Notes under the pieces: generated by a model
What the model was told of the DNA's origin: nothing
Database searches by the model: none
What the model saw: only the letters and a program-made list of their open reading frames with translations
Made by a program: the position numbers and the translations under genes
In this document: positions 10,119 through 20,590 of the stretch, piece by piece
How the letters are laid out: each line of letters opens with the position of its first letter
Position numbering within the stretch: position 1 is the stretch's first letter
DNA from: Streptomyces diastatochromogenes
GTDB lineage: Bacteria; Actinomycetota; Actinomycetes; Streptomycetales; Streptomycetaceae
Assembly (NCBI GenBank): GCA_026913215.1
Contig: JAPTYK010000001.1
Coordinates: 682,001-746,000, forward strand
Direction: 5' to 3'
Length of the DNA stretch: 64,000 bases

Positions 10119-10348
10119 TCAGACGGCCGTCTCCCGTCCTGCGCCGTGATGCGCGGCGCGGCGGGCTCCGAGACTGCCGCGTCCCTGTCGCGTCGTTGTG
10201 CCCGCAGGGCCGCCCTCGCCGCGGCCGCTTCCCGCTCGATCCGCTCCGTCAGAAGCCGTATGCGGGCTTCTCTCTCCGCCCCGGTCAAGCCCGTCAGACC
10301 CAACCTGGCGTCACGTGCCTCCTGCGACACGGTGATCCTCCCTTCCAC
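10119..10348 (-). CDS. Short hypothetical helical protein
   Basis: About 75 residues starting MEGRITVSQEARDARLGL, followed by a charged helix (REARIRLLTERIEREAAAAR). The frame runs on over the HAD gene, but restoring one base near 10125 gives a stop at about 10119, which I take as the likely end. Unrecognised. The charged helix suggests a coiled coil. Confidence 0.35.
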
Positions 10349-10416
10349 GACCGGCCCGGAGACCCGCGCCCCACGGAGTGCGGCTGCCGGGCCCGCCGGG
10401 GGAATCCGTCTCGTCT

Positions 10417-11079
10417 CTAGCGCTCGGTGGTGCCGTGCTCGCCGTCGATCTCGTAGATCCGCTCCTGGAGCCGTTCACCGGCCCACTCCAGATCGACGCC
10501 CAGATCGAACCAATGCCGGTCCTTCCGTGCCGCGGGCTGGGCGAGGTTCACCGCCGCCCAGGAGAACACCCCCAGCAGGACGGAACGCCCGTGCCGCGCT
10601 GTCCGCACGGACAACGCGAACGGGGCGGCGAGTGCCGCGCGGGTCACCAGGACGACCTGGTCGTCGTCGGACCGGGGAAGGCCACCCGTGAGGAACCGGG
10701 GCTCTTCGAGGATCTTCACCCACTCGACCACCGCGTCCGCCACTTGGGCGCGCAGGGATTCCTCCATGCCCTCCCGGACGGCCCCCGCGGGGTCGTCGCC
10801 GAGCCAGCCCAGCCAGTGATCGGGATCGGTGAGCTTGCCGAAGTCGTCCTGGGGCACCCCGTGACGGGGGTTCTCCTGGTACTCGCCCGTCAGTTTCCCG
10901 CTGCCGTCGACCACCCACGCGCCGCGGATCGCCTCGGGAGGCACGTAGCCGTTCGGGTCGTCGATGTACGCCGGGTCGATCTCGGCAACGCTGCCACCGG
11001 GATTCTCGGCGGCCGCGGCCAGCAGCCCCGGCTCGTTCGGTATGCGCCTGCGTCGGTTCCGCGCCCCGAAAAGCCCCAC
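10417..11079 (-). CDS. Hypothetical protein, unrecognised
   Basis: About 220 residues from GTG 11079, which has GGGGGTGG in front. It is an acidic, soluble-looking protein with no membrane segment. Visible blocks include GYVPPEAIRGAWVVD, a DDDQVVLVTRAALAAPFAL strand, and a tail DRHWFDLGVDLEWAGERL. The frame is unbroken. I do not recognise the family. It is divergent from the LAL regulator gene, with about 150 bases between the starts. Confidence 0.55.
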   Translation of the reverse strand: MGLFGARNRRRRIPNEPGLLAAAAENPGGSVAEIDPAYIDDPNGYVPPEAIRGAWVVDGSGKLTGEYQENPRHGVPQDDFGKLTDPDHWLGWLGDDPAGAVREGMEESLRAQVADAVVEWVKILEEPRFLTGGLPRSDDDQVVLVTRAALAAPFALSVRTARHGRSVLLGVFSWAAVNLAQPAARKDRHWFDLGVDLEWAGERLQERIYEIDGEHGTTER

Positions 11080-11232
11080 GTTCCACCCCCGTCGATGACC
11101 GTCTCGTCGGCTCCGATTGTGCCGCAGTGACCAGAGCCGGACTCCTCCCGCGTGGTGTTTTCCTTCCGCCCCGTCGATCATGGGGCGACAGGCATCGGCC
11201 GGGGCACCGGCCCTGCGCGAGGGGGAACGCAC

Positions 11233-14102
11233 ATGGTGGGCACACCGGGCCGTGATCGGGAACCGGCTCCGCTGGTGGGACGCCGGCAGGCTCTTGAGAG
11301 CGTGGCGGCGGCCGTCGGCGCGGCCGTGGCGGGGGCGGGGCAGTGTCTCGTGGTGTCCGGTGAGGCGGGGATGGGGATGTCGCGCCTGCTGGCGGAGGCG
11401 GCGCGGGAGGCCGCCGAGCGGGGTGTGGCCGTCGCCGCGGGAGGGCCACCGAACTCGACCGGCTCTCCCCTGGTCACCCTGGTGACCGCCCTCGGCGGCG
11501 GCACCGTGCCGGTGCTCGACGAGTCCGACCGGGAGGAGCTCGCGGCGCGGTCGGCGGTCCCGTACCGGCAGACGGCCCTGCTGCGGGAGCGGATCGCCGC
11601 GTACGCCCGGTCCCGGCCGCTGCTGATCGTCCTGGACGACGTGCAGTGGCCGACGAGGTCACGGCCCTGATGGTCCGCTCCCTGGTCCCCGCGCCTCCGA
11701 CGCCCGGGTGCTGTGGCTGCTCGCGGGCGGCCTCTGCCGGAGGCGTCCGTGGTGCGCGCCGCGGTCGAGGGGCTGGTGGAGGACGGCGCCCGGTCCCTGA
11801 CCGTCGGTCCGCTGTCCGACGAGGCGGTGGAGGAACTGGCGACGCACACGCTCGGCGCCCGCCCCGGCAAGGGGCTGCGGGACTGGGTGGCGGGCGCGGC
11901 CGGGAACCCGTTCCTCCTGCGGGAGTTGCTGTGGACGCTGCGCGAGCAGGGGCGGGTGCGGGTCGAGGACGGCGTCGCCCGCGTCACGCCCGGTCCGCTG
12001 CCCGACGGCTTCCGCGCCCGGGTGGCCCGCCGGTGGCGTCACCTGTCCCCCGCCGCCCGGCAGTTGACCGAAGCGGGGCCGTCCTGGGCCGGCCGTTCAC
12101 GGTGCACGAGGCCGCCGGGGTGATGGGCGTGCCGGTACGGGAGGTGACCGCGGCCACCGAGGAGGCCCTCGCGCAGGGGCGGCTCGTCGCGGAGGGCCCG
12201 CTGCTCAGGTTCCGGCACGACCTGCTCCGGCAGGCCGTGTACGACGGCCTCACGGCGCCCGTGAAGCACGCGCTGCACCGCGAGGCGGGTGCGGTGCTGG
12301 CCGCCGAGGGCAGACCGGCGGCCGAGTCGGCGACGCACGTCGCCTTCGGGGCCCGGCGAGGGACGCGCAGGCCCTGCGGGTCCTGCGGGACGCGGCCGAC
12401 AGCATCGTGGGCGCCGCGCCGGGGACCGCCGCCGATCTGCTGATCCGGCTGGTCGAGCTCGGCGACCCCGGGGACCCGGACCGTCCCGACCACGTCTGCA
12501 AGGCGCTGGCCGCCCTGTCGTTCAGCGGGCGCATGGACGAGGCGATGGAGCTGGGCGAGGCCGAGCTCGCGGCGGCGCCGGACCCGACCGCCCTCGCCAC
12601 GGTACGGCACGGTGTCGCGGCGGCCCTGAAGTTCGCCGGCCGGACCCCCGAGGTCCTCACCCTGGTGGACCTCGCCCTGGCCGACGAGGGCGTCCCCCCG
12701 GTCAATCAGGCGCAGTTGTGGTCCCTGCGCGCCCACACCCTCGTCGACGGCGGACTCGCGGCGGGCGAGGACCCGGCTGCGCGGCGGCCGACGCGGCCGG
12801 GGCCGAAGCGGTCCGGCTGGGCGAGGCCGCAGGGTGCCGCCGCCGTGACCTCGGGTACACCGCCCGCTCGCGGGCCGCTCTCGTGGCCGGGCGGGTCGAG
12901 GAGGCCGTGGTCCTCGCCGAGCAGGCGACCGCCGTCGCCGAGCACAGCGGCGGGGAGGCGCGCTGGCACGCGCCCCGGAGGTGGCTCGGGGAGGCTCTCG
13001 CCGTCTCCGAGCGTTTCGCCGAGGCCGAGGCCGCGTTCGACCTGGGCCAGCGGGAGGCCGAACAGCTCGGCGTGCCCTGGGCCGTACCCCGGCTCCGTGG
13101 TCACCGATCGCGGCTGTGGCTGGCGGCGGGACGGCTCGCACAGGCCACCGCCGAGGCCGAGGCGACGCTGAACAGCGCCCTCGCCCTGGGCACCCCTCCC
13201 ACGGCCCAGGCGACTCGCGCGCTGCTGGCGCGCCTGGCGATCTGGCGCGACGACCTCGCCTCCGCCCGGTCCCTGCTCACCACCGCGCGCACGTTCACGG
13301 AGGGCGGGGTGCGGGTCGCCGTCGACGAACTGCTGCTGGCGGACGTGCTGTTGCGCGACGCGCAGGCCGTCGACGACCAGGAGGCCGCCGACCCCGGCGA
13401 CGGCCTGTGGGCGATCCTGCCCCACTGGATCCGCCCCTGTGCTACGAGCCCGGACTCGGGCCCGCGCTGGTGCGGATCGCGCTGCGGGCGGGGCTGCCCG
13501 AACAGGCCGGGCGCGCGGCGGAGGCGTCCCGGCTGCTCGCCGTCCGCAGCCCCGGCTGGCGTCGGCCCAGGCCGCCGCCGTCCACGTCGACGCACTGCTG
13601 TCGGGCAGCCCCGACGGGCTGCGGCGGGCGGTGGGGCTGTGGCGTTCGGCCCCCGCCCCTGGCCCTGGCCGCGGCCCTGGAAGACGCGGCGAAGGTCACC
13701 GCGGACCGCGGCGAGGCCCTGGCCCTGTGGGAAGAGGCCTTCACCCTCTACGGCACCGCGGGCGCCCGGCGCGGCGCGGCACGGGCACGCCAGGAACTGC
13801 GCGCCCTGGGCGTGCGCCGCAGGATGCCCCGGTCGTCGGACCGGCAGGCGGAGGGCTGGGGCGCGATCACACCGTCGGAGATGCGGGTGGTACGGCTCGT
13901 CGCCGACGGACTCACCAACCGCCAGGTCGCCAACCGGCTCTTCCTGTCCCGCCACACCGTGGACGCCCATCTGCGCAACGTCTTCGCCAAACTGGGCGTC
14001 TCCAGCCGGGTCGAACTCGCGCGCCTGACGGCCGTACACCTGGCCGAGACGGGCACGCCGGGCACGGACGTCACCGAGGAGGCTCCCGTCGGCGGGTCCT
14101 GA
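11233..14102 (+). CDS. Large ATP-binding LuxR-family (LAL) regulator, frame-broken
   Basis: A regulator of about 955 residues: an N-terminal P-loop ATPase, a long helical TPR-like middle and a C-terminal LuxR HTH (LVADGLTNRQVANRLFLSRH, then VDAHLRNVFAKLGV). The Walker B region is VLDDVQW. The Walker A reads GEAGMGMSR, with Met where the family has Lys; this is either a base error or loss of ATP binding. At least six one-base shifts split the gene into pieces that follow each other in order. ATG 11233 has a GAGGGGGA site. LAL proteins activate nearby catabolic or antibiotic genes; the operon after it is a candidate target. Confidence 0.85.
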
Positions 14103-14150
14103 CCGGGCCGACGGGTCCTGACCGGGCCGGAGGGTCCTGACCGGTCACCG
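14094..14150. repeat. Three 19-bp direct repeats across the LAL stop codon
   Basis: GGGTCCTGACCGGGCCG-type units begin at 14094, 14113 and 14132, an exact 19-bp step. The first copy overlaps the LAL stop codon. They may be slippage, or spaced regulator sites for the downstream operon. Confidence 0.7.
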
Positions 14151-14275
14151 GTACAACCCCGCTCACCGATGCGTTCCGTCCGGCGATCACGTTCACCCAT
14201 TACGCCCGCCCATTACGCCCGCCCATCACATCCGCCGCACCCGGTCTCACCAAGACCCCCCGCGAACGGCCTTAG

Positions 14276-14310
14276 GGATCACGTGACCCCGCCCTCGCGA
14301 TCACGTGATC
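14276..14310. promoter_or_regulatory. Paired GATCACGTGA operator-like sites
   Basis: GATCACGTGATC at 14299-14310 is a perfect 12-bp palindrome. A second near copy (GGATCACGTGACC) lies 22 bases upstream, about two helical turns. They sit 90-120 bases before the isochorismatase start, a typical place for a repressor or activator dimer. The binding protein is unknown. Confidence 0.55.
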
Positions 14311-14395
14311 ACGTCGTCACCGTGCGGGTCGCCGCATCGCAAGCTCTTTCCCGTCGCCGCACCCACCGATCCTCCCGGCACGGAAAGAGACACCG

Positions 14396-15048
14396 ATGAC
14401 CTCGCACGCGTACAAGTCCCTGCTCAGCCCGCACGAGAGCGTGCTGGTCCTGATCGACCACCAGCCCCGGATGATGGCCGGCGGCACCTCCGGTGAGCGC
14501 GAGGCGCTGTGCAACAACGTGGCGGGGCTGGCCAGGACGGCGAACGCGTTCGGCGTGCCGACCGTGCTCACCGGCATCGCCCCGGAGGAGTTCGGGGGGA
14601 CGCTCCTGACGGAGCTCACCGACGTCTTCCCGCACCGGCGGATCATCTGCCGCACCCTCATCAACGCCTGGGCCGACAAGCGGGTGCGGGACGCGGTGCT
14701 GGCCACCGGCCGCCGGCAGATCGTCATCGCCGCCTGTGGTCCGAGGTCGGCGTGGTCCTGCCCGCGCTGTCCGCGCTGGAGGAGGGGCGTGAGGTGTACG
14801 TCGTCGCCGACGCCTCCGGCGGCACCAGCGCGGAGGCCCACCAGCTGGGCCTCCAGCGGATCACGCAGGCCGGTGGCGTCCCGCTCACCTGGCTCCAGGT
14901 GCTCGGCGAGTTCCAGCGCGACTGGGCCGGCGCGGAGACGCACGCCGCCGTCGAGTCGATCCTGCACGCCCACGCGGGCGCGTGGGGCCGCAGCGTCCGC
15001 ATCGGCCACGACGGTTCCGTCCGCGGTACGGAGCAGACGGCGTCGTGA
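14396..15048 (+). CDS. Isochorismatase-like hydrolase, catalytic Cys apparently replaced
   Basis: About 217 residues of the cysteine-hydrolase fold (YcaC-like). It shows VLVLIDHQPRMM with the catalytic Asp and a lysine region near NAWADKRV. The segment where the family carries its nucleophile reads SEVGVVLPALSALEEG; relatives have TEVCV here, so Gly replaces Cys. A shift near 14738 separates the two halves. The segment REVYVVADASGGTS is the normal continuation. A GGAAAGAGACACCG stretch lies before the ATG. It is the first gene of a run with the NTF2-like, MFS and hydrolase genes, all on the plus strand with short gaps. Confidence 0.8.
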
Positions 15049-15212
15049 CCGGGCCGCTCACGGCCGGCCGGCGCTGGGGCCGGTCCGGCGGAGCCGTCCC
15101 GACGAGGTCCCCGGCGGCCTCCGCGCCTCTGCGCCGCCCCGGCGCCCGTACGGGCGCCGCGCACCGGCCGGTTTCGCCCACCAGAACCGAGACACCCAGG
15201 AGGAGACCACCG

Positions 15213-15758
15213 ATGAAGCCACGACTCGCCGGCGTGGACATGCCCCCGGAGGACGTGGACGCCATCGTGGCGTTGGTCGCCGAGGTCGAGCGCGCCCAGC
15301 AGAACGCGCTGCCGGACGCGTTCGTCGAGCTGTTCCGGCCCGATGCGCTGTGGTCGCTCCCGTACGGGACGCCCGTGACCGGCATCGAGGAGATCGGCGC
15401 GTTCTGCCGCCAGGTGCTGCCCGCCACGGCCGATCGGCCGCTGACCTCCACGTACGAGACGGAGTACATCCACTTCCTGCGCCCCGACGTGGCCGCCGTC
15501 AAGATCAGGCAGCGGCCGGTGACCCGGGACGGGAAGCTTCTCGACGACCTGCTCCGCCGGCCCGACACCCCGGGCTCGGCGAGCGGATGCCGCGGCTCCA
15601 GCGCGAACGTGCGCCGCTGGGCCTCCCTCGTGGCGACGCTTCCCCCTGCCGCGGCCGACACCTCCCTGTACGTCCTGACGAAGTCCGAGGGGCGCTGGCG
15701 CATCTCCGTCGCCCAGGACACCACCGCCATCGAACCCGACGGCCTCGCCGCCGCCTGA
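15213..15758 (+). CDS. NTF2-like (SgcJ/EcaC-type) protein
   Basis: About 181 residues. Residues 15-95 fit the SgcJ/EcaC oxidoreductase-like NTF2 fold (DVDAIVALVAEVERAQQ, FRPDALWSLPYGTPVTG), and the C-terminus TSLYVLTKSEGRWRIS gives the last strands. The middle (RRPDTPGSASG...) does not resemble the family and may be shifted twice. ATG 15213 has AGGAG upstream. Such proteins act as small-molecule binding or isomerase-type accessory enzymes. It is the second gene of the operon. Confidence 0.7.
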   Translation: MKPRLAGVDMPPEDVDAIVALVAEVERAQQNALPDAFVELFRPDALWSLPYGTPVTGIEEIGAFCRQVLPATADRPLTSTYETEYIHFLRPDVAAVKIRQRPVTRDGKLLDDLLRRPDTPGSASGCRGSSANVRRWASLVATLPPAAADTSLYVLTKSEGRWRISVAQDTTAIEPDGLAAA

Positions 15759-15814
15759 ACTTCCCGTTCCGTCCGGCTCTTCCGGCCGGGCCCCCAACCC
15801 TTCTGGAGCACCCC

Positions 15815-17003
15815 ATGAGTGTCACCACCTCCTCCCGCCCCTGTCGGAGGGCAGGGACCGTGTCCCCCTCAGGAGCTGGCTCGCCGTCGTGGCCATGGCC
15901 GTCGGCACCTTCGCCCTCGTCACCGTCGAGTCCCTGCCCGTCGGACTCCTCGCCCCGATCGGCAAGAACCTCGACGTCTCGCAGGGGACGGCGGGGCTGA
16001 TGGTGACCGTCCCCGGGCTGGTCGCCTCCCTCACCGCGCCGCTGCTTCCCGTCGCGATACGGCGTGCCGACCGCCGGGCCGTCCTCCTCGGCCTGATCGT
16101 CCTGATGGTGGCGGCGAACGCGCTGTCGGCCCTGGCACCCGACTTCGGGGTCCTGCTGGCGTCACGGTTCCTGATCGGCATCAGCATCGGCGGGTTCTGG
16201 GCGCTGGCGGCGGGACTCGCCGTCCGGCTGGTTCCCGAGCGTCACGTTCCCCGTGCCGTGTCGATCGTCTTCGGCGGGGCGACCGCCGCCAACGTGCTGG
16301 GCGTCCCGGCCGGAACGCTGATCGGCGCGCTCGCGCACTGGCGCGTCGCCTTCGCCGCCGTGGGCGCGCTCGGCGTCCTCGTCCTCGCCGCGCTGCTCTG
16401 GCTCCTGCCGTCCCTGCCCCCGGAGCGGCCGGTGCGGCTGCGCACGCTGCCGGAGCAGTTCCGCAACCCCGTCGTGCGCGCCGGCATCATCGCCACCTTC
16501 CTCCTGGTGGGCGGGCACTACGCCGCCTTCACCTACGTCGGCCCGGTCCTCAGGGACATCTCCGGGTTCGACGCGGACATGACCGGCCCGCTGCTGCTCG
16601 GCTTCGGCGTGGCCGGCATCATCGGCAACTTCCTCGCCGGCGCGGCGGCGCAGCGCAACGTCCGGGCCACCGTCGTCACCATCGGCACCGTACTCGCCCT
16701 GGTCCTGGCGGTGTTCCCCCTCGCGGGCCGCACCCCGGTCGGCGGAGCGGTCCTGCTGGTCCTGTGGGGCCTGGCCTTCGGCGGAGTCCCCGTCGGCGTG
16801 CAGACCTGGATCCTCACCTCGGCTCCGGCCTCGGCCGAGGCCGCGACGGCGCTGAACACCGCCATGTTCAACCTGGCGATCGCCCTCGGGGCCCTGGCCG
16901 GCGGAGTCGTCGCCGACCACCTGTCCCTCAGCGGTGTCCTCGCCCTGGGGCCGCCCTCACCCTGCTCACCTCCCTGGCCGTCCGGAGCGCGCGCCGGGCG
17001 TGA
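15815..17003 (+). CDS. MFS transporter (DHA1-type efflux)
   Basis: About 396 residues with 12 hydrophobic segments. The N-terminal half is well preserved (AVGTFALVTVESLPVGLLAPI, split here for length; FLIGISIGGFWALAAG), and the loop between helices 2 and 3 carries the charged RRADRRAVLLG of MFS proteins. One shift near 15838 separates the first nine residues, and one near 16950 moves the end to 17003. It resembles arabinose-efflux-like permeases of the DHA1 group. Third gene of the operon; it may export a product or substrate of the enzymes around it. Confidence 0.85.
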
Positions 17004-17134
17004 CCGCCGCCGGTCACCGACGCGACGCCCCGCCCCGTCCCGCTCCGCCCCGGCTCAGGCCGGTCGCCCGTCCAGGGCGCCCTGATTCCCGTCCCGGGCG
17101 GCCGGTTCCCCTTCCCCGTCACGAAAGACCCTCC

Positions 17135-17919
17135 ATGTCGCACAAGTTCACCGTCGACGCCCCCGATACGCGTCTTCACGGTGTCGACACCCCGGGCGCG
17201 GGGCCGCCGCTGCTGTTCCTCAACGGAGGCTTCGCCACCCGGCACAGCTGGCGGCACGTCCTCGCCCGGCTCGGCGGGACCCACCGGACCGTCACCTTCG
17301 ACGCCCGCGCCCGCGGACGCTCGGGCGCGTCCGCGGACTGTTCCCTGCGGGCGCAGATCGACGACGTCGACCGCGTGATCGAAGCGACGGGGCTCGACCG
17401 CCCGATCCTGGTCGGCTGGTCCCACGGAGCGACCCTCGCCGTGTGCTGCGCCGTCGAGTACCCCCACCTGATCGCCGGGCTCGTCCTCGTCGACGGCGCC
17501 CACCCCCTCTCCCTGCTCGACGAGGCGGGAAGGCGGCGCGTCCGCGCGCGGTCCCGCCGTCCCGGACCGCTCACCCCGTCCTGTCCCTCCTCGGACGCTC
17601 GAACCGGCTGACCCCACCGCAGGCCGCCGACGTCGTCATCGGAACGGACGAGGTCAACGGCCTGCTGGAAGCCGACCTCGCGACCCTGCCCTGTCCGACG
17701 GCGTTCGTCCTCGGCCACGGCGAACTCCCCGGCCCCACCGGCCGGCAGGACCACGCCATCCGCACCGCCGTCGCCAGGGCCGCCGCCCGCAACGACCACA
17801 TCACCGTCTTCGCCACCACGAACAGCCCCCACACCCGAGTCCTGACCCGCGACGCCCGGCTCGTCGCAGCCGCGATCGAGGACGTCACCCGACGCTCGCA
17901 CCACCCACCGGCCCGCTGA
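17135..17919 (+). CDS. Alpha/beta hydrolase
   Basis: About 260 residues. It shows LLFLNGGFATRHSW, the nucleophile elbow GWSHGAT and LVLVDGAHPL, with a late histidine in a tail that is less typical (RNDHITVFATTNSPHT). A shift near 17570 splits the last third. It is the last gene of the operon that starts at 14396. The weak C-terminal part leaves the exact subfamily open. Confidence 0.75.
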
Positions 17920-18068
17920 GGCACCGTCGTTCCGCAGAAGAGCCATGGGGGCCGGGCGCATGCGGGAGCCTCGAACTGTGGTGTCCCACCACATACGCGG
18001 CCGACCTGCGCCTTCCTACGGTGTGGCGACACCGAAACGTCCCCCGTACCTGCTTGGAAGTGGTACAC

Positions 18069-18160
18069 ATGGCCGCCGCAACAACCGCCCCACACCCCCG
18101 GTTCCCTCAAGCGCATCGTCGCCGCCAGCCTCATCGGCACGACGATCGAGTGGTACGACA
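18069..18160 (+). pseudogene. 5' scrap of an MHS-family MFS transporter
   Basis: After an ATG at 18069 the translation (with one base shift) reads SLKRIVAASLIGTTIEWYD, the very conserved first helix of metabolite:H+ symporters (ProP-like). The match stops at about 18160, and nothing downstream continues it; the integrase region follows. This looks like a gene cut by insertion or deletion at the island edge. Confidence 0.6.
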
Positions 18161-18376
18161 ACTCATCGGGCCAGAGCTACGACCTGCACTTTCCCCCTCG
18201 CAGTCCACCTGAAGTCAGCACCGAACCAGCACGGGAAAATCTCGTGCCGCCAGGGTGTGGAGAAGCTCGCCCGCGCAGAGCACGGGCTAATCAACAAGCC
18301 GGATGGCGATCACTGACAGTAGCGCACACGACCGTCCCGGATCGCCTCTCGCTGAGCTTGCCATGCAGCCAAACGG

Positions 18377-18425
18377 AACGCGTGATGCCCTCAGCCGGGA
18401 AGCCCGGCTGAGGGCATCACGCGTT
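18377..18425. terminator. Long perfect hairpin downstream of integrase
   Basis: Two perfectly complementary 23-base arms (18377-18399 and 18403-18425) enclose the loop AAG. It lies 12 bases past the integrase stop on the minus strand, so a transcription terminator is the simplest role. Its position at the island edge also makes it a candidate part of an attachment region. Confidence 0.75.
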
Positions 18426-18436
18426 CACAGGTCGGA

Positions 18437-19719
18437 TCAGACCGCCTCGACCACTGCCTCGAACTCAAGCGGCAGGTTGAGCTCCGCCTTCATCGTGAAG
18501 ACGGCCTCCATCAGCGACCGCAATCGGTCGGGAGCATCGGGCATCACGTGCGCGTAGGTTTGATGGGTGATCTTCGGGTCGCGGTGCCCCAGCCACTCGG
18601 CCATGTCCGTCACCGGCACTCCTTCGACAGGCCGGCGGAGGCGAAGAAGTGGCGCAGCCAGTGCGGTGTGATCCTTCGCGTGATGCCGGCGGCCTTCTTG
18701 GCGTTGCGCCAGAGCCGGTCGACGAGGGAATACATGAGGATGTTGGTGCGCCCGATATTGGAGAAGAGGTAGTCCCCCTCCAGCCGGTTGAGCCCCCCTT
18801 CCACGCGGAAGGTGCCGTGAAGCCGGATGTGCTCCTCCACCTTCGCCAGGATGGTGGGCGGCACGGGTATCGCTCTGCCCTCATAAAGATCGCGCCACTT
18901 GAGATGGCGGATGCAGTGGGCACGCCCTCGCCCCTTGGTGATGGCTTTCTGGACCGCGGACTTCGGCTCCTCGTTCTCGCCGTCCTGCGTCACCTGCCGG
19001 TCGACATGGAGCATGGAGCTCTCGAAGTCGAACTGCTGCAGGGTCACGGCACACGCCTCACCGATACGCAGTCCGCACCCAGCCATGAGCCACACCAGCA
19101 GCTTGTAGGGGCCGGGAAGATTCCGCTCGATCGCTTCGATCTCCGCCAAGGTGGGCAGGTGGATCGTCTTCTTGACTCGGCGCTTCACCCGCTGTCGACC
19201 GGTGCGGACGTACTGGCAAGGATTCCTCGTTATGTACTCGTTGGCAACGGCGAAGCTGAAAACGCCGGCGAGTATCTCATAACGATTGATGGCCGTGCTC
19301 TCTTCATAGTCACGATCCTCCACCATCCACTTCAGCCACGCATTGAGATGCTTCGCCTTGACGGCCCCGATGGCCGTAGCCCCAAAGTACGGCTCAACAT
19401 GAAGGCGAAGGCTGGTCTCGTATTGGTAGCGCGTTCCGTTGACCCTACTACCCGAGTCGATGAATTCGCGGTACACAGCCGCAAGGGGCACGAGCAGGCC
19501 CGTAGGGGCAACATAGGTCCCGAGATCCTTCTCGCGCTCGACCTTGGCAGCAAAGGAGTCCGCCGCCCCCTTCTTCTCGAACGACTTCTCGCGCTGACGC
19601 CCACCCCGTCCGCCGGGCTCCCGATAGCGCACCGTCCAAGGGTGGCCGCAGCGGACAACGCCGCACAGGTAGTGCACGTTCTTCGCTTCTTCTTTGCACT
19701 TCTGGAATACTCGCGCCAA
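18437..19719 (-). CDS. int: Tyrosine site-specific integrase
   Basis: About 428 residues in phage/ICE integrase order. An N-terminal basic and zinc-like segment (CGVVRCGHPWTVRYREPGG) precedes a SAM-like core-binding domain (YREFIDSGSRVNGTRYQYET). The catalytic domain has Arg I in GCGLRIGEA, the HxxR box in HWLRHFFA, the histidine in WLGHRDPKIT and the tyrosine in HQTYAHV. The last 60 residues are in another frame, with a shift near 18615; joined, all catalytic residues are there. An excisionase-like gene lies 52 bases upstream. It should integrate and excise the element that begins here. Confidence 0.9.
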
Positions 19720-19771
19720 ACTATCGAACCCCCACCAGTCTCAAAAAGAATACTCCTGACTCCGCCCCGAC

Positions 19772-19951
19772 CTAGCCGTACTTCTTTTCTAGGTAGGCAA
19801 TTACATCGCGCTCACGAAACCTGAGCAGGCGGCCGACCTTCTGAGGCTTCAAGCCCCACATTTGATATTTATTCTTGATCGTCAATTCGCTTACCTTCAG
19901 CCAATCGGCCACTTCGGCCGGCGTCAGAAGACGATAGCTCCCACCATGCAT
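19772..19951 (-). CDS. xis: Excisionase-like helix-turn-helix protein
   Basis: A 59-residue protein from ATG 19951. It begins MHGGSYRLLTPAEVADWLKV, with a winged-helix segment (SELTIKNKYQMWGLKPQKVG) and ends RERDVIAYLEKKYG. This is the layout of MerR-like excisionase DNA-binding proteins that sit beside integrases. It is co-directional with and just upstream of the integrase gene. It probably controls excision direction, or int expression. Confidence 0.8.
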   Translation of the reverse strand: MHGGSYRLLTPAEVADWLKVSELTIKNKYQMWGLKPQKVGRLLRFRERDVIAYLEKKYG

Positions 19952-20028
19952 GAAGATTCCTCCCCGAATCAGACAAATGCACCTGCACCGACTCTCCAGC
20001 AGTCGGCACGAACCGAATCCATGGTCTA

Positions 20029-20061
20029 CATAATCCCCGGTTAGGCTAACCGGGGATTATG
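20029..20061. promoter_or_regulatory. 33-bp perfect palindrome upstream of xis-int
   Basis: Positions 20029-20061 form a perfect dyad of two 16-base arms around one central G (core CCGGTTAGGCTAACCGG). It lies about 80 bases upstream of the excisionase start. With no loop it is unlikely to be a terminator, and an operator or recombination site is more likely. The surrounding DNA is poorer in GC than the host genes. Confidence 0.65.
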
Positions 20062-20590
20062 GTGTATGTTCCGCCACACTTGACTCGATCAACGTTCAAT
20101 CCTGCGCTTTCACCACCAAAGATCTGCAGCAGGCGGGAAGGGCCCGTGTTTCCCGGGATGCTGTACGTTGACATGCTTCCGGGAGAGCTTCCAGTCCTGG
20201 TCAGCACATGCACGTCTGCCGTGGGCGAATTCTCCTCCCACGTCTTGTCCGGCAAACGATCACGCCCCACGTAACTCGCCCTCGATCAGGCAGATACCTA
20301 TGCCCAATTGGCGACGAGGGTGAGCACGAATCCGGTACGGGGCTCCGTTCATCCCCCAGCCTCCTACCCGACCACGTACCGGTGGTGGCCCGGGAGCAGG
20401 GGCTGCTTGTTCGTGGCGACCGCCGCGAGCGCGCCGCTGCTGCTTTGGGCGACGGTCTGGGAGACGGTCAGCGAGGCAGGCAGCGAGCCCTTCAGCGTCT
20501 CGGCGACACCGACCTGCGAGAGCTGATACTGCGGCCGCGCTTCACTGACCTGTCCTGTCGCGATGATCTCGGACAGGGCAGGATCGGGGC
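20062..20590. other. About 530 bases without a convincing gene
   Basis: Several open frames exist (for example 20208-20594 and 20308-20526, plus strand), but none has a recognisable domain, a good ribosome site or clear codon bias. Local GC is lower than in flanking genes, as expected for acquired DNA. It may hold the promoter of the epimerase gene. Confidence 0.4.

Noticed and set aside
18377..18425. Attachment site att core
   Set aside because: The long perfect hairpin directly after the integrase stop is better explained as a terminator, and no matching copy was seen elsewhere.
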